From the NCBI GenBank assembly GCA_030323885.1, contig CM059186.1, positions 170,547,230 to 170,611,229 on the forward strand: a stretch of 64,000 bases of DNA, in the 5' to 3' direction. Source of the DNA: Branchipolynoe longqiensis. Lineage: Eukaryota > Annelida > Polychaeta > Phyllodocida > Polynoidae. Positions 42,505 through 54,522 of the stretch are shown piece after piece. Under the pieces are notes generated by a model. The model was not told where the DNA came from. It ran no database searches and worked only from the letters and a program-made list of their open reading frames with translations. How positions within the stretch are numbered: the stretch's first letter is position 1; the number at the start of each line of letters is the position of its first letter. A program made the position numbers and the translations under genes.

Positions 42505-43553
42505 CGTGGGTGGGTGTGGATGTGGATGTGGGTGTGAGGTGTGGGTGTGAGGTGTGGGTGTGAGGTGTGTGTGTGAGGTGGGTGTGTGTGTGGGTGTGTG
42601 GGGATATGAGTGGGTATGTGGTGTGTGCATAGGGGATGTGGATGTGGCGGTGGATGTGGATGTGGATGTGTGGGTGTGGGGTGAGAGTATGTAGGTATGT
42701 TTGGGTTTGGGTGTGGATGTGTGGTGTGTGGGTGTATGCGCGGATGTGTCGTGTGTGGGTATGGATGTCTGGGTGTGTGGGTTAATGTATGTGGGTGTGT
42801 GGGTCGATGTATGTGTGGGTGTGGGGGTGTGGTGTTGGGGTGGGGTGGGTGGGTGTGAGGATGTGGGTGTGGGTGTGAATGTGCGTGTGTGCGTGTGGGT
42901 GTAGGTATGTGGTTGTAAGTGTGTGTGTGGACGTGAATATGCGTGTGCGTGTGTGGGTGGGTGTAGGTATGTGGTTGTAGGCGTGCTTGTGGGTGTGGTG
43001 TTGTGTGGGTGTGGGTGTGTGAAGTGTGTGGGTGTATGGGTGTATGGGTGTGTGGGTGTGTGTAGGTATATGGTTGCAAGTGTATGTGTGGGTGTAAATG
43101 TGCGTGTGTGTGGGTGAGTGTAGGCGTGTAATGTGGGTGGATATGTGTGGGTGTGAATGTGTGGTTGTGGTTGTGGTTGTAGGTATGTGGTTGTAGGTGT
43201 GTGTGAATGTGAGTGAGTGTGTGTGGGTGTAGGTGTGTGAGGTGTGTGGGTGAGTGTAGGAATATGTGTGTAGGTGTGTAATGTGGGTGGATATGTGTGG
43301 GTGTGAATGTGTGGTTGTGGTTGTAGGTATGTGGTAGTAGGTGTGTGTCGGTGTGTGAATGTGCGTGCGTGTGTGTGGGTGTAGGTGTGTGAGGTGTGTG
43401 GGTGAGTGCAGGTGTGTGTAGGTGTGTAATGTGGGTGGATATGTGTGGGTGTGAATGTGTGGTTGTGGTTGTAGGTGTGTGGTTGTATGTGTGTGTGGGT
43501 GTGTGAATGTGCATGCGTGTGTGTGGGTGTAGGTGTGTGAGGTGTGTGGGTGG
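42505..43553 (+). repeat. GTGTGGGTGTGTAGG minisatellite, about 1 kb
   Basis: TG-rich repeats; in its distal half a unit of about 170 bp containing AATGTGGGTGGATATGTGTG recurs near 43130, 43285 and 43430. Long His/Thr/Pro frames on the minus strand are artefacts. Confidence 0.9.
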
Positions 43554-43584
43554 CACGATGGCCTGCTGACACTCATTAGGTTCC

Positions 43585-45427
43585 CGTCTGACAGTAGCGG
43601 GTGCTTCCTATGTCCTGTCTGACAGTGACAGTAGCGGGTGCTTCCTATGTCCTGTCTGACAGTGACAGTAGCGGGTGCTTCCTATGTCCTGTCTGACAGT
43701 GACAGTAGTGGGTGCTTCCTATGTCCTGTCTGACAGTGACAGAAGCGAATGCTTCCTATGTCCTGCCTGACAGTGACAGTAGTGGGTGTTTCCTATGTCC
43801 TGTCTGACAGTGACAGTAGCGGGTACTTCCTATGTCCTGTCTGACAGTGACAGTAGTGGGTGCTTCCTATGTCATGTCTGACAGTGACAGTAGCGGGTGC
43901 TTCCTATGTCCTGTCTGACAGTGACAGTAGCGGGTGCTTCCTATGTCCTGTCTGACAGTGACAGTAGTGGGTGCTTCCTATGTCCTGTCTGACAGTGAGA
44001 GTAGTGGGTGCTTCCTATGTCCTGTCTGACAGTGTCACTGACAGTGACAGTGACAGTAGTGGGGGCTTCCTATGTCCTGTCTGACAGTGACAATAGCGGG
44101 TGCTTCCTATGTCCTGTCTGACAGTGACAGTAGTGGGTGCTTCCTATGTCCTGTCTGACAATGACAGTAGCGAGTACTTCCTATGTCCTGTCTGACAGTG
44201 ACAGTAGCGGGTGCTTCCTATGTCCTGTCTGACAGTGACAGTAGTGGGTGCTTCCTATGTCTTGTCTGACAGTGACAGAAGCGAATGCTTCCTATGTCCT
44301 GCCTGAGAGTGACAGTAGTGGGTGCTTCCTATGTCCTGTCTGACAGTGACAGTAGCGGGTACTTCCTATGTCCTGTCTGACAGTGACAGTAGCGGGTGCT
44401 TCCTATGTCCTGTCTGACAGTGACAGTAGTGGGTGCTTCCTATGTCCTGTCTGACAGTGACAGTAGCGGGTGCTTCCTATGTCCTGTCTGACAGTGACAG
44501 TAGTGGGTGCTTCCTATGTCCTGTCTGACAGTGACAGTAGCGGGTGCTTCCTATGTCATGTCTGACAGTGACAGTAGTGGGTGCTTCCTATGTCCTGTCT
44601 GACAGTGACAGTAGTGGGTGCTTCCTATGTCCTGTCTGACAGTGACAGTAGTGGGTGCTTCCTATGTCCTGTCTGACAGTGACAGTAGCGGGTGCTTCCT
44701 ATGTCCTGTCTGACAGTGACAGTAGTGGGTGCTTCCTATGTCCTGTCTGACAGTGAGAGTAGTGGGTGCTTCCTATGTCCTGTCTGACAGTGTCACTGAC
44801 AGTGACAGTGACAGTAGTGGGTGCTTCCTATGTCCTGTCTGACAGTGACAATAGCGGGTGCTTCCTATGTCCTGTCTGACAGTGACAGTAGCGGGTGCTT
44901 CCTATGTCCTGTCTGACAGTGACAGTAGCAAGTACTTCCTATGTCCTGTCTGACAGTGACAGTAGCGGGTGCTTCCTATGTCCTGTCTGACAGTGACAGT
45001 AGTGGGTGCTTCCTATGTCCTGTCTGACAGTGACAGAAGCGAATGCTTCCTATGTCCTGCCTGACAGTGACAGTAGCGGGTACTTCCTATGTCCTGTCTG
45101 ACAGTGACAGTAGCGGGTGCTTCCTATGTCCTGTCTGACAGTGACAGTAGTGGGTGCTTCCTATGTCCTGTCTGACAGTGACAGTAGCGGGTGCTTCCTA
45201 TGTCATGTCTGACAGTGACAGTAGTGGGTGCTTCCTATGTCCTGTCTGACAATGACAGTAGTGGGTGCTTCCTATGTCCTGTCTGACAGTGACCGTAGCG
45301 GGTGCTTCCTATGTCCTGTCTGACAGTGACAGTAGCGGGTGCTTCCTATGTCCTGTCTGACAGTGACAGTAGCGGTTGCTTCCTATGTCCTGTCTGACAG
45401 TGACAGTAGCGCGTGCTTCCTATGTCG
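43585..45427 (+). repeat. 37-bp satellite array, about 50 units, with higher-order structure
   Basis: Unit: GACAGTGACAGTAGCGGGTG plus CTTCCTATGTCCTGTCT. Rare variants recur in order: GACAGAAGCGAATG at about 43741, 44275 and 45035; the long GTGTCACTGACAGTGACAGT form at about 44032 and 44790. This shows block duplication of roughly 530-760 bp inside the array. Confidence 0.96.
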
Positions 45428-46631
45428 GACCCGGGTGGCAGCATCAGCCCTCAGTACCTCGGACTTGTAGCATTGTCGGAAAGGTAAATGTCTCCCGGGC
45501 AGCTTTTGTATTTTCTGGCGCGGGATTCAAACCCACAGAGGCAGCCGTTTTGTTACTACCTAGATACAGCACCTTTGGGTAAACCACCCACCTTCCTGTG
45601 TGGGAGGTGGTCGGCTTGATCCTTGGCAGAGTCAAATTGAAACCTGCCTGGTGATCCCCATAACAAGGGTCGGGCAAGGACTGGTTGGCCTGCTACTTGC
45701 CACCCAAATGTTGACTTAAGTTATAATCGCCTGGCCTTTTTCAAAACCACCAGCTAGAGAGATTCTCGTCTATACCTTGCCTGGCCTTGTCTTTGTTGTA
45801 GGAACTAAATAATATAAATGCTGTATAAGCCATTGTGGGCATATAAGCAATAATTCCAGTGCGCGAGTGACAGTATTCGCGGCAGTGGTAGTGGTGGGGG
45901 GTGGTGGCGCCACCTGTCCCATCATGAAAAAGGGGTCACCCATAAAGTAGCACACAACATATGGCTGAACAATATAGGGAATCTTCCGTTACGTGCCTTT
46001 ATACTCGCATAACTTTTATATATCACATAATAGGCTGGAAGATCCCATCTACTCCCTAGCCACTAAGTCATCGGCTGGTTACCTCTACCCATTGGGTCAT
46101 CTACTGGTGACACCTCACCTCCCCAGGTAGTGCCACCTACTCGCCACGCCTCAGCAGCTGTTACGCTCACTCACTGTACCAAGTGCGAACAAAAAAATTA
46201 AGTAAAGCTTGTTTTATTTAATGACGCCTCTAGAGCACATTGGTTTTAATCATCGGCTATTGGACATCAAACATATTGTCATTGTGACATATTTCTTTAG
46301 AGGAAACTCACTGCCACTACATAGGCTACTGTACCAGGTTTCTCTTTTTCTAAACTTAAAACTTAAATTCATAATCATCTCATTTGCATTTCATTCTATT
46401 AACTCCACATTACTTTAGGGATTTTCTGTTTCTTGAAGATTTATACCGCCTATCATGGATAAGTCTGAATATACTTGTTTTCACCATTAGACAGTTTGTC
46501 GATAGAAAGCCCGAGCCTACACTTTTACCGACCCAAGGGATTTTTAACCTCCGACACCACATAGACATGGTATGAGAGCAACCAGCCTTTGATAACGCTG
46601 TAAGTTATACACAGTGGTGGAAATCCAAATT
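45428..46631. other. No gene seen
   Basis: A B-box-like GGGATTCAAACCC is at 45523-45535 without a convincing A box. No ORF or known repeat is assigned. Confidence 0.45.
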
Positions 46632-46735
46632 GGCAGAGGTGGGGGCATGGGGAATCGAACCACTGACCTTCAGATTAGGAGTCCGACCTAGAAAAAGTCA
46701 GACACTCTAAGCACTCCGCCACAGAGAACACCATC
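46632..46735 (-). ncRNA. tRNA-like sequence, probably SINE-derived
   Basis: On the minus strand: GTGGCGGAGTGCTTAGAGTG (A-box-like), an insert, GGACTCCTAATCTGAAGG, then B box GGTTCGATTCC. Without clear acceptor pairing it is a decayed tRNA-like sequence rather than a working tRNA gene. Confidence 0.45.
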
Positions 46736-47521
46736 TCTTGAATTGTTAGCAACACCATTTAATATAGTCACTCAGAAAAGCAGGATAAATTGTCAATTTA
46801 AAAAAAAGAAGATAAACCGAGTTATAATGCATCTCCGGAGCCGTCAGGTATGACAAATGAGTTAGATAACTTCAGACAATGAGCTGGAATGGAAAACATC
46901 GCGAGAGCCGGTTGGTTTCCACATGGACGAGCACATTCCACTGGAGCCCCCCACCCCCATTGTAAATCTGAGATAAAGGTCTTTGAGACAGTTCTAAGCC
47001 AAACTAATGAGGTCAGTTTCCTTGATACACTAATTCTTTTAATTCTTTAGTAATCTAGTCATCTATTAAGCAAAGGAACTCTGCATAATTGGTATTCCAC
47101 TGTTCCTTACATGGTAGATCTGGTGAATACAATTTTGGGGTTTTTCTTCTCATTTTTTGTTTGTATTATTTATTCTAAAAAAATATATAACATATGTAAT
47201 GTCCACAGCTTAATCTAGCATAGCATAGTGCAGGTTTTTTCTATGTGGGATCATCTATGGTTGTTTAGACATGGTAGGTAGTATGTTGTGTGCAATATGC
47301 TCTAACGCGCTAAGGTTATCACGACTAAAGATCTGGCATGTTCAGTAATATGCTCTATAATGAATTATGGGAGTATAAACAAAGGACATACCACCTCACA
47401 GTTAACCCTCGCTGAGCTACATGCATGTTAGCGCAGTGAGGTTCCTATTCCGCTGCTAGCGCCACTGACACGCAGCCAACTCCAGCACATACCATCACAG
47501 TGGGATGGATTAAAAAAATGT
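46736..47521. other. Nothing recognised
   Basis: AT-rich unique-looking sequence running into the assembly gap. Confidence 0.45.
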
Positions 47522-48021
47522 NNNNNNNNNNNNNNNNNNNNNNNNNNNNNNNNNNNNNNNNNNNNNNNNNNNNNNNNNNNNNNNNNNNNNNNNNNNNNNN
47601 NNNNNNNNNNNNNNNNNNNNNNNNNNNNNNNNNNNNNNNNNNNNNNNNNNNNNNNNNNNNNNNNNNNNNNNNNNNNNNNNNNNNNNNNNNNNNNNNNNNN
47701 NNNNNNNNNNNNNNNNNNNNNNNNNNNNNNNNNNNNNNNNNNNNNNNNNNNNNNNNNNNNNNNNNNNNNNNNNNNNNNNNNNNNNNNNNNNNNNNNNNNN
47801 NNNNNNNNNNNNNNNNNNNNNNNNNNNNNNNNNNNNNNNNNNNNNNNNNNNNNNNNNNNNNNNNNNNNNNNNNNNNNNNNNNNNNNNNNNNNNNNNNNNN
47901 NNNNNNNNNNNNNNNNNNNNNNNNNNNNNNNNNNNNNNNNNNNNNNNNNNNNNNNNNNNNNNNNNNNNNNNNNNNNNNNNNNNNNNNNNNNNNNNNNNNN
48001 NNNNNNNNNNNNNNNNNNNNN
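47522..48021. other. Assembly gap, 500 N
   Basis: Exactly 500 N, the usual placeholder for a gap of unknown size. Confidence 0.99.
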
Positions 48022-49648
48022 TACTGCAGGAGCAGGTGCAGCCGGTGGAGAATGAAGAACACTCACTTCTGATGTCGTAGTAGCATCTGTCTGGGCCGGT
48101 TTCTTGTCAAGGAAGCGCCACTTCTTGAGGCAATCCTGCTCCCTATGCGTCAACAGCCTTTTGTATCTGAGCACACACCACGCACAGTTATGAATGAAGC
48201 GTGCCGGAAGTTACTCAGTAAACCCACACGCGTCTCCCCAATTCCACTTGTGGCAGGGCCTACCATTCACTTCCCTTGAATAATCATCACGCGGATTAAT
48301 CGGCTGCCCCGCAGCTTGGTGTGTAAACTGACGGCCCCTAGGACTGCAGAAGGGGATGCCACCGCTTGCTTGGCGGGGGGCGTGTATGAAACATACGGAA
48401 TGTATGCCACCTGCGACTGTTTGATAGCCGCCGAACACACATCCCGTTGTAAATCTTTAATCGCGCTATCATTAGCCCAACCTGCCTTCAGCCTCCCATT
48501 AGCAATCCTCTTGAACACCTTCTCCGACCAACGGCGGCAAGTGGGCCAATCCCAAGTCTCTGCCAGCTCTGCAATATCCTCCTCCTCATGCTGAGCCAAA
48601 GCGGGAAGCCAGTCCGGGGGAAGGGACGGGTGGGCCGCAAGCCTCTTGAGCACACCAAATTACTCAGGCCACGATGCTTCCCCCATAGCAATCGGTCTAC
48701 ACCCATCACCATGAGTAATAAACAAATGAGGCTGTAACTTTGTACCTGGAGGCTTTTTGAAAGCTGCTGACCGGTCAAGAAGGAGGTCCGCCAGCGACGA
48801 CGCTGTCTGTTGAGCATGGACTGTTGGTGTCAGGACTGTAGACAAACTTGACTCAACGACTGACGGACTTGACACCGGTGTGGCCGTCTCAGCTGCCACA
48901 AGGCTGATTTGCCAAATGTCGCTTCTGCGCATGCGTCAGAATCCAACAGCGTCGTCTGCGCATGCGTCAAAACTGAGCCAGTCTCAAATATTTGGATACA
49001 GCCGTTTGAATATTCACTACAAGCGTGGCCTAAGACTGTTCACTAAGACACTACAAGCGTGGCCTAAGACTGTTCGCTAAGACATATTTGTATATTAACC
49101 ACAAGTACAATCAACAATGGCGCATCTACTGGTAAAGTTCAAGGCCCACACTGAGAATGTCACTCGAATCCGCGCATGCGCAGAAACGACATTTGGCAAA
49201 TCAGCCTTGGGGCAGCTGAGACGGCCACACCGGCACCAAACGGGTGGGGGGCAGTGCCCGAGTCACGAGCGGCACACGGCCTGCACCACCACAGGCAGCG
49301 GAGAACAGATGAGAGGCACCCGCAGGGGTGGTTGAACCTGTCTCACCTGCCGCCTGGCAGGGTGGGGCAGGCGGGGAGGCGGAGAGGCAACATGACCGGC
49401 GAGCGGGGAGGCGGGCAAGGGGGGCGGTACCTGAGGACGGGGCGTAGACGGCACAGACTTCGCCCTTTCCAACACCGCCACCCTCACAGCCAACTCCCTA
49501 TTCCTTAACAAATTCTCCCGCTGCATTTCAAACAATGTCATCGACGCCGGGCCGGAAGGTCCTGCGCCATAGAAGTTGACGGCACCGGTTGTGGCACTGG
49601 CACCGCAGGCAACCTGGCTGAAGCAGGGGGCGTACCCAACCTGGACAT
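48022..49648 (-). pseudogene. Gag-like ORF1 of a tyrosine-recombinase retroelement, broken
   Basis: Read on the minus strand from ATG at 49648: a Pro/Ala-rich start (MSRLGTPPASARLPAVPVPQ), then a coiled-coil-like stretch (FEMQRENLLRNRELAVRVAV) after a frame change near 49545, more Pro-rich sequence, then a MITE (48877-49231). Beyond it come SSLADLLLDRSAAFKK, a Trp-rich region (ETWDWPTCRRWSEKVFKRIA), and after another frame change a CCCH-like cluster (GRPCHKWNWGDACGF) with an in-frame TAA before FIHNCAWC and THREQDC. The two clusters together match the zinc architecture of the 32.7-kb element. At least two frame changes, two in-frame stops (after SWPE and GFTE) and the insertion make it non-functional. 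It continues into the gap, where a reverse transcriptase may lie. Confidence 0.6.
48877..49231. mobile_element. 355-bp MITE inside the gag-like pseudogene
   Basis: Inverted ends of about 60 bp: GGTGTGGCCGTCTCAGCTGC ... GATTTGCCAAATGTCG at the left, complement at the right. The flanks GACACC (48871-48876) and GGCACC (49232-49237) differ at one base, a probable 6-bp duplication. It contains three palindromic NRF1-like sites (48926-48935, 48957-48966, 49172-49181) and a tandem duplication of CTACAAGCGTGGCCTAAGAC. No ORF. Confidence 0.8.
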
Positions 49649-49689
49649 GTTGAAAAAACTTTGACGTAGCTCGACGAGTTGATAAGACG

Positions 49690-49790
49690 TTCGCGTCAGG
49701 TTATGGTCACATTACGGTCACGTTAGGCTCTCGGTCACGTTAGGTCACGTTAGGCTCACGGTCACGTTAGGCTCTCGTTATGACCACGTC
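49690..49790 (+). repeat. GGTCACGTTAGGCTC short tandem repeat
   Basis: Five to six units of GGTCACGTTAGG with variable spacers. Confidence 0.75.
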
Positions 49791-49796
49791 GTCTGG

Positions 49797-50405
49797 TTGG
49801 TTGGAACTACTAGTGCTACTAGTGCTACTAGTACTACTAGTGCTACTAGTGCTACTACTAGTTCTACTAGTGATACCAATAACACTACTAGTGCTACTAG
49901 TACTACCAGTGCTACTAGTGCCACTACTACTACTAGTGCTACTGGTATTACAAGTGCTACTAGTACTAGTACCACAAATAGTTGTTGGTTGGTTGTTGGT
50001 TGGTTGTTGGTTGATTGTGCTACTAGTGCCACTACTACTACTATTACAAGTGCTACTAGTATTACAAGTGCTACTAGTACCACAAATAGTACTACTTTTC
50101 CTAGTACCACTAATATTACTACTAGTACCACTAATAGTACTACTAGTACCACTAATAGTACTACTAGTACCACAAATAGTACTACTAGTACCACTAATAG
50201 TACTACTAGTACCACTAATAGTACTACTAGTACCACTAATAGTAATAGTACTACTAGTATTACAAATAGTACTACTAGTACCACAAATAATATTAATACT
50301 AGTATGACAAATAGTACTACTAGTACCACTAATAATACTACTAGTACCACAAATAGTACTACTAGTACCACTAATAGTACTACTAGTACCACTAATAGTA
50401 CTTCT
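49797..50405. repeat. ACTAGT-type palindromic microsatellite
   Basis: Units such as ACTAGTACCACTAATAGT rich in the palindrome ACTAGT, interrupted by a GGTTGTTGGTTGG patch at 49983-50015. Open frames on both strands (Ser/Thr or Leu/Val) are artefacts. Confidence 0.9.
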
Positions 50406-50572
50406 ACGTCCTCTCTCGTTCCAACTACGTTATACTGTCGTTACACCACGTCGACCACGCCGCGGTGTCGTCCAACTTGGCCCCGTATTTGCATATCACG
50501 TCGAGTTTTTCAAAAGTCGTCCACATCGGACTCACGTTGGCCATTACGTCGTAGTGTGACAGCACCATTAAT
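50406..50572. other. Nothing recognised
   Basis: Short spacer rich in ACGTCG. Confidence 0.4.
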
Positions 50573-50713
50573 CCAGGGGTTCAGTGGCAGACACACGGCA
50601 CACAGTGTGCACACACTCATTCTGCCACATATAAGGCATATTTTGCTAGATCACTAGATCTTCTCGCTGGTCTTATAAATATAAAACCAGCAGATGCTTT
50701 CTTTAATGATATG
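50573..50713 (+). repeat. Direct repeat flanking palindrome 1 (left)
   Basis: CCAGGGGTTCAGTGGCAGAC to TTTCTTTAATGATATG; about 90% like 54769-54911 in the same orientation. Confidence 0.82.
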
Positions 50714-51095
50714 TCTATATGTATATATATGTATATATATGTATATATGTACATATGTATATATGCATATATGTATATAGCAAAGCATATACTATTACTA
50801 AGTATATGCCGATGTAAGAAACCGCATGGTGCTGCCCCTCCGCGGCGAGTCCTGGAGCCGCGGGCGGCTACCGGGTATTTCCGCTAGTCGTCGCTGCTGA
50901 GCGACATATACACCGCTGAGCGCGCGCCCGCTGCGTCAATTCCCCTTTCTAAATTCTACACATTGCCATACGATTCGCTGTACTTTATGAGTGTGAGGAG
51001 GGGTATGTGTGTAGGGGGGTGAGATGCTGGTGTTGATGTCAGTGTGTCCGTCAACCACACCCTCTCTTAATTAGTAACCATGCTAGCCCCCTCCC
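50714..51095. other. TATATG microsatellite then nothing recognised
   Basis: TATATG/CATATA units to about 50785, then a GC-rich patch (50825-50945) without ORF, then C-rich sequence. Confidence 0.5.
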
Positions 51096-52392
51096 ACCCT
51101 TGTTTGCACAGGTTGGAGAGCTTACCTCGATCGGGCTATGGTGGTTAAATACCTCATTCGAGCCCCGATGCAATTTCCAAGGTCGAATTTCATATAGGAT
51201 TAAGGTGCAGGTTCACAAATATGGTTGTGGAACTCTGAGTTTTAGGAGGTTTTCATATTGGAATAGATCACTAGAAAGCCAAAAATTATATCTAATTTCC
51301 TGGATATTCCTAGGACATTTAGTTGGGACCGGATTGAGTAAATTAATAGTGAATATTAGGAAATAATTCAGTAGTTGCAACACATGTCTACAGGACAGAA
51401 CTGCCCATGATAGTACTGTGTTGGTATAGCCATAAATCCTAAACAATAGAGGAAACTCCAGTCAACCATGGGGGTATATGCTGGTCTGTGGCCCACTCAT
51501 ATACTTCCACTTGCCACTGGGGGAGGTCCTGTGGGGACTGTTGTACATCATTTAGATATATTTTGTGCATACCAATATAGATATATATATATATGCATAA
51601 TAAATAATTCACTGTGATTATTTCTATTCATATTATTTATGGGAAGGCCGTTGCCGGAAGGCCTGGGGATGGGAGGCCAGTAAGCTATGTTCATAAATAA
51701 CACTGTAATTATGCATCTGGTGCATAATCCCCACAAATATGGCATTTCTTGCTGGTACAGCAACATTAACTTACCTAGTATATTATTGCATTTATATTTC
51801 ATTTATTTTATTGTTGGTTATCACATTGTCTTTATATTTATATTATTTGAATTGAGGCCTGGTAGCGGGAGTCTTGGCGCCGGGAGGCCGGGAACCCTGG
51901 CGCCAGGAATCCCTGCGCCGATAGGCTGCCGTCGTCTCTCCCCCCCCAAAACGCAAAGCCCCTATGCCTATTATAATTGCTATACATATACATATATATA
52001 CATACATATACATACACATACATTAATATACACATACATATATACATATATATATACATACATACACAGTAACATACATATACATATATATATATACATA
52101 TATATTACATATACATACATATATATACATACATATCCATATATATACATACATATACATCTATATATATATATACATATGCAGACATATATACATGACT
52201 CTATATATATATGCATATAAATACATATTGTATTTAGAGATGACTGCATCACATATCTTAGAGTGGTACTCCATTTGTCACTGCTAAGTTAATCCATATG
52301 TAGTCTGTGTCACTATCAGACTTATTGCAACAATGCAAGAGGCCTAACCTCTGACACTTTCACACTCAGATTTTAACCAAACACTGCCATTA
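51096..52392 (+). repeat. Palindrome 1, left arm
   Basis: Inverted relative to 52851-54522. Landmarks in order: CAGGTTGGAGAGCTTACCTC, GGTTCACAAATATGGTTGTG, GAACTGCCCATGATAGTACT, the minisatellite remnant at 51855-51935, TATACATA repeats, and AGAGATGACTGCATCACATA. A 108-bp insertion at about 51607-51715 is itself a partial copy of inner arm sequence. Confidence 0.9.
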
Positions 52393-52850
52393 CCCTAAAT
52401 AATATTCCATTTATATTTTATTTATTTTATTTTTGAGTATGCATGTACATGTATACATACACATACTTTTAAAGGTATATGTATATATGCACATATGAAC
52501 ATACATACATATGTATGTATTATATATAATATACAATATATAAATAATATTGCAATATCAGGTGAAGAATAACTTACCAGTGTTCCTAAATGTAAGGATG
52601 ACTCTGCCAGATCCTTCACAATGGTAATCCATTTGCAAGTAGCAAGTTGACTGTTGTGTAGTGAGTGCCTTCAGAAATATGTGTGTGCAGTGCACTGTGG
52701 CACAGACCCTTATAAACCAAATCCAATCTACTCTCACACCTATTCAAAGGGCATAAGCTCTGACACATTCACACTCAGTGAGCTCAGCTGCCAGTGGAGG
52801 TGCAGCCCAGAGAACCATTGGCAACCTGAGGTGTGAAAGCTTTCCTTGGC
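52393..52850. other. Palindrome 1, central spacer
   Basis: About 458 bp without inverted match; TATG/CATA low complexity at 52435-52550, otherwise unremarkable. Confidence 0.7.
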
Positions 52851-53263
52851 AGTTTTTGGTTAAAATCTGAGTGTTAAAGTGTTAGAGCTTAGGCCCCTTG
52901 CAATAAGTCTGAGAGTGAAACAGACTACACATGGGTTAACTTACCAGTGACAAATGGAGGACCACTCTACAATATATGATGCAGTCATCTCTAAATACAG
53001 TATGTATTCACATATATATATATAATTATGTAGTCACATGTATAGGTCTCCATATGTATATATGAATACATATATGTATATGTGAATGGATATATATACT
53101 ATTACAAGTGCTACTATAGACATATATATATAGGTGCATCTGTAATATTTATATATGTATATACACATAGGTATATGTATATTTATATGTATACACATAT
53201 GTATGTGTATATGTATATTTTATATGTATACACATATGTATGTGTATATGTATATTTATATCG

Positions 53264-53294
<31 letters not shown>

Positions 53295-54522
53295 TTATAT
53301 ACATGTATATGAAAATAAAAAAATAATTCCAATAATAATTAAAATAATACAGTAATAATAATGACGGCACCATGACTCTCGGCCTGGTGGCGCAGGGACT
53401 CTCGGCCTGCCGGCGCCAGGACTCTCGGCCTATTGGAGCCGGGACTCTCGGCCTGCCGGTGCGGGACTCTCACCCTGCCGGAGCTGGGACTCTTGGCCTG
53501 CCGGCGCGGGGACTCTCGGCCTTCCGGCGCCAGGACTCTCGGCCTGCTGGCCCTGGGACTCTCGGCCTGCCGGCGCCGGGACTCTCGGCCTGCCGGCACC
53601 GGGAGTCTTGGCCTGCCGGCGCCGGGACTCTTGGCCTGGCGGCGCCGGGACTCTTGGCCTGCCGGCGCCGGGACTCTCGGCCTGCCGGCGCCGGGACTCT
53701 CAGCCTGCCAGCGCGGGACTCTCGGCCTGCCGGCGCCGGGACTCTCGGCCTGCCGGCCCCGGGACTCTCGGACTGCTGGCGCCGAGACTCTCGGCCTGCC
53801 GGCGCCGGGACTCTCGGCCTGCCGGAGCCGGGACTCTCGGCCTGCCGGCGCCAGGCCTCCCGGCACTGGTCTTCCCTTAAATAATATGAATAGAAATAAA
53901 AAGTGATAACCAGCAATAAAATAAATCAAATACAATAATATTTAAGGTAGGTTTTTCTTAATGTTGTACCAGCAAGACAAGCCATATTTGTGGTGGTAAT
54001 GCATCAGATGCATAATCACAGTTAATTATTTATTATGCATATATATATTGGTATGCAAAAAATATATCTAAATGATGTACAACAGTCCCCACAGGAACTC
54101 CCCTAGTGGCAAGTGGAAGTATATGAGTGTGCCACAGACCAGCATATACCCCCATGGTTGACTGGAGTTTCCTCTATTGTTTAGGATTTATGGCTATACC
54201 AACACAGTACTACCATGGGCAGTTCTGTCCTGTAGACATGTGTTGTAACTACTGAATTATTTTCTAATATTCACTGTTAATTTACTCGATCCGGTCCCAA
54301 CTAAATGTCCTATGAATATTCAGGAAATTAGATATAATTTTTTGCTTTCTAGTGATGTATTCTAATATGAAAACAACCCAAAACTCAGTGTTCCACAACC
54401 ATATTTGTGAACCTGCACATTAATCTTATATGAAATTTGACCTTCGAAATTGAACCGAGGCTCGAATTAGGTACTTTAACCATCGTAGCTCAAACGAGGT
54501 AAGCTCTCCAACCTGTTGCAAG
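52851..54522 (-). repeat. Palindrome 1, right arm
   Basis: Reverse-complement counterpart of the left arm, about 90% identical where compared by eye, lengthened by expansion of a 23-bp minisatellite. Outer end CTCTCCAACCTGTTGCAAGC. Confidence 0.9.
53371..53868 (+). repeat. 23-bp GC-rich minisatellite in palindrome 1
   Basis: About 21 units of GGACTCTCGGCCTGCCGGCGC(CG). The left arm has only two to three units at the equivalent place, so the expansion happened after the arms formed. Confidence 0.93.

Noticed and set aside
42462..43576. Three overlapping minus-strand ORFs of 260-365 residues
   Set aside because: GTGTGG repeat translated in three frames; no gene.
47428..48174. ORF of 248 residues across the N gap
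   Set aside because: Most of it is N; only the last 50 residues are real sequence and belong to the gag-like pseudogene.
49778..50657. ORFs of 175-286 residues in several frames
   Set aside because: ACTAGT-type repeat lacks stops in multiple phases; Leu/Val or Ser/Thr strings only.
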